This document shows positions 1 to 7,103 of a stretch of DNA of 14,750 nucleotides, in pieces. Below the pieces are notes generated by a model. That model was not told the DNA's origin and did no database searches. It worked only from the letters and a program-made list of their open reading frames with translations. Source of the DNA: Caldifarciminota bacterium. Its GTDB lineage: Bacteria; Hydrothermota; Hydrothermia; S141-80. The first letter of the stretch is position 1; the number at the start of each line of letters is the position of its first letter. The stretch covers positions 1-14,750 of the forward strand of contig WFYF01000310.1 of NCBI GenBank assembly GCA_015490255.1, given 5' to 3'. Position numbers and translations under genes: made by a program.

Positions 1-1187
1 GTGCAGAAGAAGCTTTCCAGTCCCGGTGAAGGAGAAAAATCTCCCACGACGGGTCCCTCTGATACGAATCCCGACCCCCATGCGGTGGGCAGGGAGGTTT
101 CCCAGAGGATATGTCCATAGGGTGTCAGGGCTCGTGCCGTATGTCCTCCCACGCCGCACACCACTTCCATCTGCCCGTCGTTGTTGATGTCGGCAAAGGC
201 CTGGAGCCACCCGGCGCACCGGAAATATTGCCATTTCAGCGCCCCCGTGGCGCCGTCCAAAACATAAGTGTATTGGATCAGCATCCCACCCGTTCCGGCA
301 GCCAGCAGTTCTCTGTTCCCATCGCCGTCCAGATCCACGATGGCAAAAGGTCGCGCAATTTCGTCTCCATTAGGGTAAGGGACCTCCCACAATGTATCGC
401 CTGTTGCGGTATAAGTGATGAGCGGGACAGAGGGAGACCATCCCACCGCCACCGTAAACTCGAGCATGCCGTTCTGATTTAAGTCCCCGAAAGGAACTCC
501 CCATCCAGGTTGGACAAAGGGTTCCCGGTACCACAGGAGGGAATCTTGACACTGGCCCCCGATTGCCCGTGCACAGGGAAGAATGTAATAAAACCGTGTA
601 GCCTGGTCAAACGTAGAAGCCTGCCCACCCACCAGGATGCCCGGTGTGCCATCGCCCTCCAGATCCACAACATACACAGCGGAATGGGGGCACGCCCGGC
701 CCTGATAGCCGGGGAAGAAAATGGGCAACTGGATCATCTTGTCCACCTGCCGGGATGCGGCATTCAGGATCCACACCCGATGAGAATCGTCCATCGCCAC
801 GATCTCCACCACCCCGTCCCCATCCACATCACCGAGAGAAGGTGTATTGTAGATGCAGAATCCTCCGAAATTCGCGGAGTCTGGCGGTGTGAACCGCCAT
901 GCCAGGGTTCGGCGGGACACATCCACCACATGCAACTCTTCATGCTTCAGAACCACCACTTCGTTCTGTCCGTCCCCATCCACATCGCCGATCACGGGCG
1001 ATCCCACTGCTCCCCTTGCCACAGTATCCCGCCAGAAAAGCACCATTTCTGCAAGGTTCTGGCCAGGCTGTGTCTGCACCGCCCGACGGGAAAGGGAGCC
1101 TTGGTCCACCATCCACCAGCCTTCCTTCGCCACCTCCACCGGCGGAATCATCTGTGTTGCAAGCCAAAGCAGCCAGATGCCCATCAT
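1..1187 (-). CDS. Secreted FG-GAP/VCBS-repeat beta-propeller protein (3' end cut by window edge)
   Basis: An uninterrupted reading frame of 395 codons runs from an ATG at 1187 to the left window edge with no stop, so the C-terminus is missing. An SD-like purine run (AGGGGGG) lies just upstream of the ATG. The N-terminus (MMGIWLLWLATQM) is hydrophobic and could be a short signal peptide, although it has no positive residue. Calcium-binding-type loops recur about every 50 residues: GDVDGDGQNE (67-76), GDVDGDGVVE (119-128), VDLEGDG (174-180), GDLNQNG (234-240), VDLDGDG (284-290), ADINNDG (332-338) and a degenerate GDFSPSPG (382-389). This spacing is typical of FG-GAP/VCBS repeats, which fold as a seven-bladed propeller on secreted or surface proteins of many diderm bacteria. 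It lies downstream of the metalloprotease on the same strand, so co-export is plausible. The ligand is unknown. Confidence 0.85.
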   Translation of the reverse strand, partial: MMGIWLLWLATQMIPPVEVAKEGWWMVDQGSLSRRAVQTQPGQNLAEMVLFWRDTVARGAVGSPVIGDVDGDGQNEVVVLKHEELHVVDVSRRTLAWRFTPPDSANFGGFCIYNTPSLGDVDGDGVVEIVAMDDSHRVWILNAASRQVDKMIQLPIFFPGYQGRACPHSAVYVVDLEGDGTPGILVGGQASTFDQATRFYYILPCARAIGGQCQDSLLWYREPFVQPGWGVPFGDLNQNGMLEFTVAVGWSPSVPLITYTATGDTLWEVPYPNGDEIARPFAIVDLDGDGNRELLAAGTGGMLIQYTYVLDGATGALKWQYFRCAGWLQAFADINNDGQMEVVCGVGGHTARALTPYGHILWETSLPTAWGSGFVSEGPVVGDFSPSPGLESFFC

Positions 1188-1211
1188 CTTTTCACCCCCC
1201 CTACCCGGGGT

Positions 1212-1244
1212 CCCCATGGAATTTCCGCAGGAAATCCCATGGGG
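1212..1244 (-). other. 15-bp inverted repeat (hairpin) in the FG-GAP gene leader
   Basis: CCCCATGGAATTTCC and its near-perfect reverse complement are separated by only three bases. The single A:C mismatch in the plus-strand form becomes a G:U pair in a minus-strand transcript, so the fold favours minus-strand RNA. It lies about 25 bases before the FG-GAP start codon, between that gene and the protease. No U tract follows it, so a simple intrinsic terminator is unlikely. It may be an mRNA-stability or translation-control element, or a mobile palindromic unit. Confidence 0.5.
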
Positions 1245-1268
1245 TTGTGCCCTCCCCCGTCAAGGGGT

Positions 1269-1302
1269 CCCCCCGCGGTTTTCGGAATAAAACCGCGGGG
1301 GG
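1269..1302 (-). terminator. Perfect 14-bp hairpin just after the metalloprotease stop codon
   Basis: CCCCCCGCGGTTTT, a six-base loop and the exact reverse complement form a very stable stem 5 bases downstream of the protease stop (1310-1308). Read on the minus strand, C-rich sequence follows rather than a U run. Read on the plus strand it is followed by TTTGTT, closer to a classical terminator, but there is no plus-strand gene to end. It most likely marks the 3' end of the protease message or attenuates read-through into the FG-GAP gene. Confidence 0.5.
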
Positions 1303-1307
1303 TTTGT

Positions 1308-4291
1308 TCACCGGATTGCCACCACCTTCTGTTTCGCCACCCGACCATCCGGAAGCACCGCCCGGATCAGGAAAATCCCCCGATGGGGCGGCGAAAGCAC
1401 CGCCCGCAGCGCATTTTTCACCACCGCCACCCGCCGTCCCGTCACATCCACAAGCTCAAACCGTTCAACCGGCACCCCGCTCCCCACCTGCACCCTGAAA
1501 CCTTCCGGAAGATGCTGGATCACCAGTGAAGGCACCACCCGGCGATCCAGCTCCATCGGGTTCCGGAAAATGTCCGTCTCGGCGTAATCCAGCACACGAT
1601 AGGGAGGGTGCTCTGGACCATATTGCTCCCACCCCGTGGGGACGACGAAGACCATCCGCAGGGCGCCACCCACGGCAGGCGCGATGTGGAAGCCCGATTT
1701 GTTCGGCGGGTCCATCACGTATTCTTCGGCACTCCAGGCGCCGGTGTTCGCATCCCACACCCGCTTGAACACCCCATCCGGCAGAGCGTTCCAGAGCTGC
1801 CATCGCTTATAGAGCAGCACTCCACCGTCCAGGGCCAGAAGTTCCCCCACCGTGAGCCCATACGCCGGGCTCCAGTTTCCGTTTGTGAAGGTACTATAGC
1901 GCAGGGAGTCTCCATCCTGCCAGACCACCACATAGCCATCTTTGATGGTGTCCACAAGAGGAGTCGTGCCGCTGCCGAGCCGCGTGGGACGCCACCCTCT
2001 GTCTGTCCTCCAGGCAGCGTACACGCTGCTTCCCCGGAGATAGGTGACCATCACATCGCTGCTGGATCGGACGGCGATGTCCACGTCCGTTGAAGCCTCT
2101 CCGTTCCACGAGTCCACGTCCTCCTGCGCAAGGGTCCCGCCCAGAGGTCCTGCGAAAAACCACCGGATGACGTTGAATTCGTTTACCGGATTCCGGAGAA
2201 AGGCCACATGGTGCAGGAAGGAATCCTGGGATGCCATGCTGTGGGACAGCGCGAACGGTACACCCTCATGAAGGGTCGGATACGGACGGAACCAGGAAAG
2301 CATGTTTGTCGTATATCGGCATTGCTGCTTCACCTTGCCTGCCTGGATGTATCCCACACAAAACATCGGCGGATGGGGATCGTAGGGGAGAAAGGCTCCG
2401 GAAGCCTGCGTAACGCCGGAATCCACCGGAAATGCCGCTTCCCAGATCCAGCCGAGATCGTCCGGTCCGGCATAGGACAGAGCGGCGTAAAGATACCCTT
2501 TGGCTTGATACAGGAGACCGACCCGATCGGTGAACGCCGGCCCCGCCGCAGCAAAGCGTTTCTCATGGGGCAAACCCAGCGCTCCCGCACTGTCCGTCTG
2601 AATGAAGTTCGTGTAAATGTCCGCCGTCACAGTGCGGTTATTTTCATCCACTTGGATGTTGCGAATCACAAAGTGGCTGGCCAGGAGCTGGGCGACGTTG
2701 AACTCCCGGTATCCGGGGAAATAGAACGTATCGCACGACGCAATCACGGTGGTGTCAATCAAAAAGCCGGGAGGGAAAGAATCAGATCGTGTGATGGAGA
2801 CCGGACCGCCATACACATACCCGTCTGACGAGGGGTTGGAAAAGGTGGAGAAGACGTTGCGGGTACCGAAAGAATGTGATGTCTGGTTGAAAAGGTCATA
2901 GGGTGAAAGGGCGCTATAGGTGGAATCGTGGTCAATCACGTGATCCGAGACGAAACCGCCGAAAGCCTGAGGAACATACCCCCAGCCGGCGATGCCGATA
3001 TCGTGGAGATCATAGCCCCACACGGGGTCTTCGGTGGAGTTGTTCACCGCCACGCCAGCCGTGTCCCACTGGCCGATGGCCAGTTCGTTGTCCTCAACCT
3101 TGTTTTTCTCCTGCGCTTCGCTGTGGTAATAACTCCGGATGGACGTGTCCCGAATGTGCTGGACAAACAGGCCGGATGTCCATAAAATTCGGGAAAATGT
3201 GGAGTCGTTCTGGAAATAGGCGGCAAAGGCAAAGGCCTGACGGGTGCCGAGGATGGGCACCTTATAGATCACCCCTGAAGAGAAATAGTCCGGGATCACG
3301 ACGTTTTGCTGTGCGGTTCGTGTGGCAAGGGTGATCCAGTCCGCGTAGGGGAAAAGGTCCTGAACCTGCCAGCGATCCCACAAACTGAGCGGGCGAACGC
3401 CGTCCACAGAAGGGTTGGGTTTGAGCGGGGTCATGAGAGAATAGCCTCCCACGATGGAGCTTTTACTGTGAGGGTTGGAGAGAATGCAGGCAGAGCCGTT
3501 GTCGCCTGTCCCTCCATCGTATTTGTCCGGTAGACCAAGATGGTGACCATACTCGTGGGCGATTCCGGTCTGAATTCGTGCCCGGGGAATTTCCTGTGTG
3601 GGATCCGGGCGGGGTGTGGTGTCTTCGTTGAAAACCAGCCAGATGTTCATCCCATATCCCACGATGCTCGCCCCACCGTTCAGTCCGCCGATCAGCACCA
3701 CGCCGTCGTCTGTGGTATCGTTGAAGGTGGGGGTGGCCCATCCCCAGCGGAGAAAGGGCGTGACGAAGGTGACAGCGCCTGGATCCACACGTCTGTCCCC
3801 GTTTCGGTCATAGAGGGAAAAATCCACGTAGGGATCAACGGCTTCCAGCAGCGCGCGGGCGAAGGCGTTGGCGCGCGCGAAATCGCCGATCTGGTGAAAC
3901 GTGTCGGGGAGGACAATCACGCTGTCGGCAGCGAGTTCTCCGGCGATTTTCAGGCGGCCGTTGGAATCCCAATAATAGAAAGCGGAAACACCCCAGCGGT
4001 ATTGGGGAAGCTGAAGGCTGTCGGTGTTGAAAGGCCAGGGGACCAGGATATGGTGCCACCAGTCGGGAAGGCGGTTGGGACGGCCGGTGCTGTTGTGGAA
4101 GGCGTTCCACAGGGAGTCTGTGGTGCCCACGATGATGAGCATGCGTACGGTGTCCGGTGGAGGGATGGTCACATCTTCAAGGTTGCTGGACGAGGCCCCC
4201 GTCACACAGGGAACCGTGTCCTCCAGTTCATAGGCCTGGAGGAACAGGAGAGGAGAGGAGAGGAGAGGAGCATGAGGCTTAAGGCAATCAT
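1308..4291 (-). CDS. Secreted M6-like (immune inhibitor A type) metalloprotease, start out of frame through a (CTCCT)5 repeat
   Basis: The long frame encodes about 990 residues of a secreted zinc protease. The active-site motif HEYGHHLGLPDKYD, coded from 3557 downward, matches the HExxHxxGxPD signature of the M6 family. It is followed by a GGYSLMTPL segment of the kind that carries the Met-turn. The middle and C-terminal parts look beta-rich. The last 75 residues (FELVDVTGRRV ... GIFLIRAVLPDGRV ... KVVAIR) resemble a T9SS type A sorting or FlgD-like Ig domain. The best start is the ATG at 4291, with AGGAGGG five bases upstream and a promoter before that. In this sequence the ATG is in a different frame from the body and meets a stop after 29 codons (4204-4202). 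Losing one CTCCT unit would fuse it perfectly as MIALSLMLLSSPLLFLQA, a good signal peptide, followed by YELEDTVP. The body frame itself stays open upstream to an ATG at 4382, but that start lies before the promoter and gives no signal peptide. The family call is firm; phase variation is inference, and a repeat-length sequencing or assembly error is the alternative. Confidence 0.85.
4246..4270 (-). repeat. Pentanucleotide tandem repeat (CTCCT)5 in signal-peptide codons
   Basis: Five exact copies of AGGAG on the plus strand (CTCCT on the coding strand) lie inside the codons for the protease signal peptide, 18 bases after the ATG at 4291. Because the unit is 5 bp, each gain or loss shifts the reading frame. 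By counting frames, 1, 4 or 7 copies join the ATG to the protease; 3, 5 or 6 do not. The LLSSP-type residues the repeat encodes suit a hydrophobic core, so seven copies would simply lengthen it. This is the architecture of slipped-strand contingency loci. Confidence 0.9.
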
Positions 4292-4296
4292 GACAA

Positions 4297-4303
4297 CCCT
4301 CCT
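4297..4303 (-). promoter_or_regulatory. Ribosome binding site that decides the protease start
   Basis: AGGAGGG on the minus strand ends five bases before the ATG at 4291, an ideal Shine-Dalgarno and spacing. The in-frame upstream ATG at 4382 has nothing comparable. The AGGAG core is exactly complementary to every CTCCT unit of the downstream repeat, so the site could be partly masked by pairing with the tract (inference). Confidence 0.75.
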
Positions 4304-4323
4304 GTTGGGTGAACCCGGTGGGG

Positions 4324-4352
4324 AAGATACAGGGCGAAAGGGAGATTGTCAA
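4324..4352 (-). promoter_or_regulatory. Sigma70-type promoter of the metalloprotease
   Basis: TTGACA (4352-4347), a 17-bp spacer and TATCTT (4329-4324) form a near-consensus promoter. Transcription would begin near 4317 and give a leader of about 25 bases containing the AGGAGGG site and the ATG at 4291. This places the alternative start at 4382 upstream of the transcript. Confidence 0.65.
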
Positions 4353-4389
4353 GATGGCAGGGCGGACCCGGGTCTGCGACAACTGGGTG

Positions 4390-4416
4390 TTGAAGGGTCA
4401 CGCAGCAGCGTATACC
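4390..4416 (+). promoter_or_regulatory. Possible weak promoter for the SQR operon
   Basis: TTGAAG and TATACC occur with a 15-bp spacer in the 71-bp gap before the SQR gene. The spacer is short and the match modest, but a promoter is expected here because the upstream gene is divergent. Confidence 0.3.
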
Positions 4417-4453
4417 ATCAAGTCACAACCCCACCGTCAACGGGAGGCAGAAC

Positions 4454-5605
4454 ATGACCCGCATTCTCATTCTGGGAGGAGGATCGGGTGGTGTGGTGGC
4501 GGCGAATCGCCTGGTCAAAAACCTGAAAGGGGAGGAGGTGGAGATCACCCTGGTGGATCGGTCTCCCTATCACTATTTCATGCCCTCCTTCCCCTGGGTC
4601 GCCCTGGGATACAAGGAGCTGGATCAGGTTCGCCGTCCCCTGAAAAACCTGAAGCGCAAGGGGATCCGGGTGATCCAGGACGAGGTGGTGAGAATCCTCC
4701 CCGAAGAGAAAACCGTGGAACTCCGGGAGGGCAAACTCGCTTACGATTTTCTCGTTGTTTCTCTGGGAGCCGAGCTTCACGATCAGCTCCTGGAAGGGTT
4801 TGATGCGGCCCACCATCCCTGGTCCCCGGAGGCCTCTCTCCGGATGAGGGAGGCCATCCGGGCGTTTCAGGGAGGCGACGTGGTGATCGGCGTGACCGGG
4901 CCCTATTACCGCTGTCCTCCGGCTCCCTATGAGGTTGCCGGTCAGCTGGATTTCGTCCTCCGCTCCCGGAGACTCCGCCATCGTTCCCGGATCACGGTGC
5001 TTCATCCCGATCCGGCCCCGCTTGCGGGGATGGGTCCGGCCATCAGCGGACTGATCACCGAGATCCTCGGGAACAAGGGCGTGGAGTTTGTCGGACAGTT
5101 CCGGGTTGCGCGGATTGACCGGGAGCGCCGTGTGGTGGTGAGCACAGAAGGACAGGAAGTTCCTTTTGACCTTCTCATCATGGTCCCACCCCACAAACCC
5201 AGCCGCCTCCTGGCCGATCTCCCTCCTCATGATGCACGCGGTTTTCCCCGGGTGGATCCGGAGACGTTCCGGCATGAGCGTTTCCCGGAGATCTTCCTGA
5301 TCGGGGATATGATCAACCCCTCTCTGAACCTCCCTCCGGCGGGGGTGGTAGCCCATTTTCAGGCAGAGTTTGTGGCCAATGAAATCACGGCGGAGATCAA
5401 AGGGGGCTATGTGGGGGAAAGCTTCAACCCCGTGGCCATGTGCATCATGGACTTTGGTGACGATGCCGTGCTCCCCATGTGCGACTTTCGTCAGATCATG
5501 AAACTGGAAGGCCCCCCTTCCTGCGGGGTGCTGGGCAGAGGAAAGGCGGTGCGCCTGGCCAAAATGCTGTTTGAAGCGCTCTGGTTCGCCCAGTTGCTTT
5601 CCTGA
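4454..5605 (+). CDS. sqr: Sulfide:quinone oxidoreductase-family FAD enzyme
   Basis: This 383-residue protein belongs to the SQR/FAD-dependent pyridine nucleotide-disulfide oxidoreductase family, membrane-peripheral enzymes that oxidise sulfide and pass the electrons to quinone. It starts with the FAD dinucleotide fold (GGGSGG, residues 8-13, acidic D35 closing the second strand). It has the active-site-type cysteine in YYRCPPAPYE (C154), the second FAD contact FLIGD (281-285), and a late cysteine (C330) in AMCIMDFGDD that would pair with C154 as the redox disulfide/polysulfide site. C343 and C357 also occur. The third early cysteine of some SQRs (near residue 120-130) is absent. A GGGAGG site lies eight bases before the ATG. 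The DUF1641 gene next to it is the usual SQR companion, which strengthens the call; the exact SQR subtype is not determined. Confidence 0.85.
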   Translation: MTRILILGGGSGGVVAANRLVKNLKGEEVEITLVDRSPYHYFMPSFPWVALGYKELDQVRRPLKNLKRKGIRVIQDEVVRILPEEKTVELREGKLAYDFLVVSLGAELHDQLLEGFDAAHHPWSPEASLRMREAIRAFQGGDVVIGVTGPYYRCPPAPYEVAGQLDFVLRSRRLRHRSRITVLHPDPAPLAGMGPAISGLITEILGNKGVEFVGQFRVARIDRERRVVVSTEGQEVPFDLLIMVPPHKPSRLLADLPPHDARGFPRVDPETFRHERFPEIFLIGDMINPSLNLPPAGVVAHFQAEFVANEITAEIKGGYVGESFNPVAMCIMDFGDDAVLPMCDFRQIMKLEGPPSCGVLGRGKAVRLAKMLFEALWFAQLLS

Positions 5606-5628
5606 ACGCCAAACCATGGAGGGAAGCC

Positions 5629-6132
5629 ATGGCGTTTGAGATCAAAGATGAGAAAACCGCCCGGGCCCTGGATGAGGCCATGGGCATTCTGGTGCAGATG
5701 CACGAGGACGGCACGCTGGAATTTTTGAAGGAGGCTGTCCACGTGTTCTCGGACGCCACATCCTATCTGACCGATCCAAGGCTTCTCAAGATTTTCGCCA
5801 ACCTGTCGTATCTGCTCCATATCGTTGAACTGATTGAGCCCACCATCCTCTCCGTGATGTTCAACAACTTTGCCCGGGAACTGGGGAAAGAATTCACGCC
5901 GGAACTCCTCAAAAATCCCCCGAAAATGGGACCCATGGGGTTCGTCAAAGCCCTTTCGGACCCGGAGGTTCAGCAGGGTCTGGGATTCCTTTTCCTGTTT
6001 CTCAAGGTCCTGGGCAGGTCTTTTGATCAGTCCGCCCGGCAGATGGCGACCATGATGGAACAGGTAGAGTCCAAACTCGCCGAACTCCGGGCCCTTCGCG
6101 AGGCATCTGCAGGGGAGACGAAATCGTCATGA
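5629..6132 (+). CDS. DUF1641 family protein, SQR companion
   Basis: This 167-residue protein has the DUF1641 pattern: amphipathic helices, then the conserved segment DPEVQQGLGFLFLFLKVLG (about residues 107-125) near the C-terminus, and a charged helical tail. The family is repeatedly found beside SQR or formate dehydrogenase genes, but its biochemical role is not established; a membrane-associating partner is the usual guess. A GGAGGG site precedes the ATG and the gap from SQR is only 23 bp, so the two are surely cotranscribed. Its stop overlaps the next start as ATGA (6129-6132), suggesting translational coupling to ttuA. Confidence 0.8.
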   Translation: MAFEIKDEKTARALDEAMGILVQMHEDGTLEFLKEAVHVFSDATSYLTDPRLLKIFANLSYLLHIVELIEPTILSVMFNNFARELGKEFTPELLKNPPKMGPMGFVKALSDPEVQQGLGFLFLFLKVLGRSFDQSARQMATMMEQVESKLAELRALREASAGETKSS

Positions 6133-7061
6133 AATGCCGCATCTGCAGAAACCGGGCACAGGTGCACCTGCGGCAGCACAACCTGGCCCTGTGCCGGGAA
6201 CACTTCGTGGAGCGCTTTGAGCGGGAAGTTCTGAAGACCATCCGGAAATACCGGATGTTCACCCCGGAAGACCCCGTGCTCGTTGCGGTTTCCGGGGGAA
6301 AGGATTCTCTGGCGGTGCTTTATCTTCTTGCGAAGCACGGATACAATGTCCGGGGATTTTATATTGATCTGGGGATTGACGGAGGAATCGGCTATTCCTC
6401 GGTCTCCCGCGAAAAGGTGGAGGCATTTCAGGAGAAATTCGGCATCCCTGTGGAGATCTATCCCCTCAAACTCCGGCACGATCTGGCCATTCCGGACCTC
6501 GTGCACCATCGCCGCCAGCAGGTGCCCTGTTCCATGTGCGGCACCGTGAAGCGCTATCTCATGAACTGGAAGGCCGTCACCGGTGGCTTCCAGGTGGTGG
6601 TGACCGGGCACAATCTGGACGATGAAGTGGCCACCCTCTTCGGGAACACCCTCCGGTGGGACGTGCGGTATCTCGCCCGGCAGGGGCCGTATCTTCCTTC
6701 CAACCATCCCCGGATGGCGGCCAAGGCCAAACCCTTCGCCTTCATGAGCGAGAAGGAAGTGGCGCTCTATGCGATTTTCAACGGCATTGACTATATCCGC
6801 GACGAGTGCCCCTTTGCCGAAGGAGCCAAGAGCATCCTCTATAAGGAAATCCTCAACACCCTGGAAGAGCGCTCTCCCGGGACCAAACTCCGGTTTTATC
6901 GGGAATTTCTGGCCTTTCGGGAAAAGGTGCTTTCCGGCCTTCCGGCCGAAGAGGCGCCGCCGCTTCGGTCCTGCACCGTGTGCGGCATGCCCACCACCCT
7001 GGAGGTGTGCGCCTTCTGCCGGCTGGTGGGGCGGAAAACCCCTTCGGAAGTCTCTTCCTGA
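6129..7061 (+). CDS. ttuA: TtuA-type tRNA 2-thiolation enzyme
   Basis: This 310-residue cytosolic ATP-pyrophosphatase belongs to the TtuA/Ncs6 (TIGR00269) group, which installs the sulfur of 2-thiouridine or 5-methyl-2-thiouridine in tRNA. All diagnostic elements are present. The N-terminal zinc site is C3, C6, C22, H25. The PP-loop is SGGKDS (55-60). C134 and C137 (PCSMCG) plus C227 (DECPF) form the three-cysteine set that holds the catalytic [4Fe-4S] cluster. A C-terminal zinc site is C282, C285, C294, C297. In Thermus the product stabilises tRNA at high temperature, so the gene hints at a thermophile. No TtuB-like ubiquitin-fold sulfur carrier is visible in this window. Genes of the same operon make SQR, so sulfur supply may be the link (inference). 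Confidence 0.93.
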   Translation: MKCRICRNRAQVHLRQHNLALCREHFVERFEREVLKTIRKYRMFTPEDPVLVAVSGGKDSLAVLYLLAKHGYNVRGFYIDLGIDGGIGYSSVSREKVEAFQEKFGIPVEIYPLKLRHDLAIPDLVHHRRQQVPCSMCGTVKRYLMNWKAVTGGFQVVVTGHNLDDEVATLFGNTLRWDVRYLARQGPYLPSNHPRMAAKAKPFAFMSEKEVALYAIFNGIDYIRDECPFAEGAKSILYKEILNTLEERSPGTKLRFYREFLAFREKVLSGLPAEEAPPLRSCTVCGMPTTLEVCAFCRLVGRKTPSEVSS

Positions 7062-7103
7062 CGTGCGGCGGATTCCGGCGGATCCGGTAGGGAGACCGGC
7101 ACC

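Noticed and set aside
510..1529. Plus-strand open frame of 339 codons
   Set aside because: His/Pro/Cys-rich shadow of the FG-GAP gene and protease end; it spans both hairpins and has no ribosome site.
4292..4382. Upstream in-frame ATG at 4382 as the protease start
   Set aside because: It lies upstream of the promoter, has no ribosome site and produces a Cys/His-rich leader that is not a signal peptide; the frame is open there only by chance.
4418..5617. Long antisense open frame over SQR
   Set aside because: A shadow of codon bias in a GC-rich gene; the sense strand has clear SQR motifs, and the antisense product has no recognisable domain.
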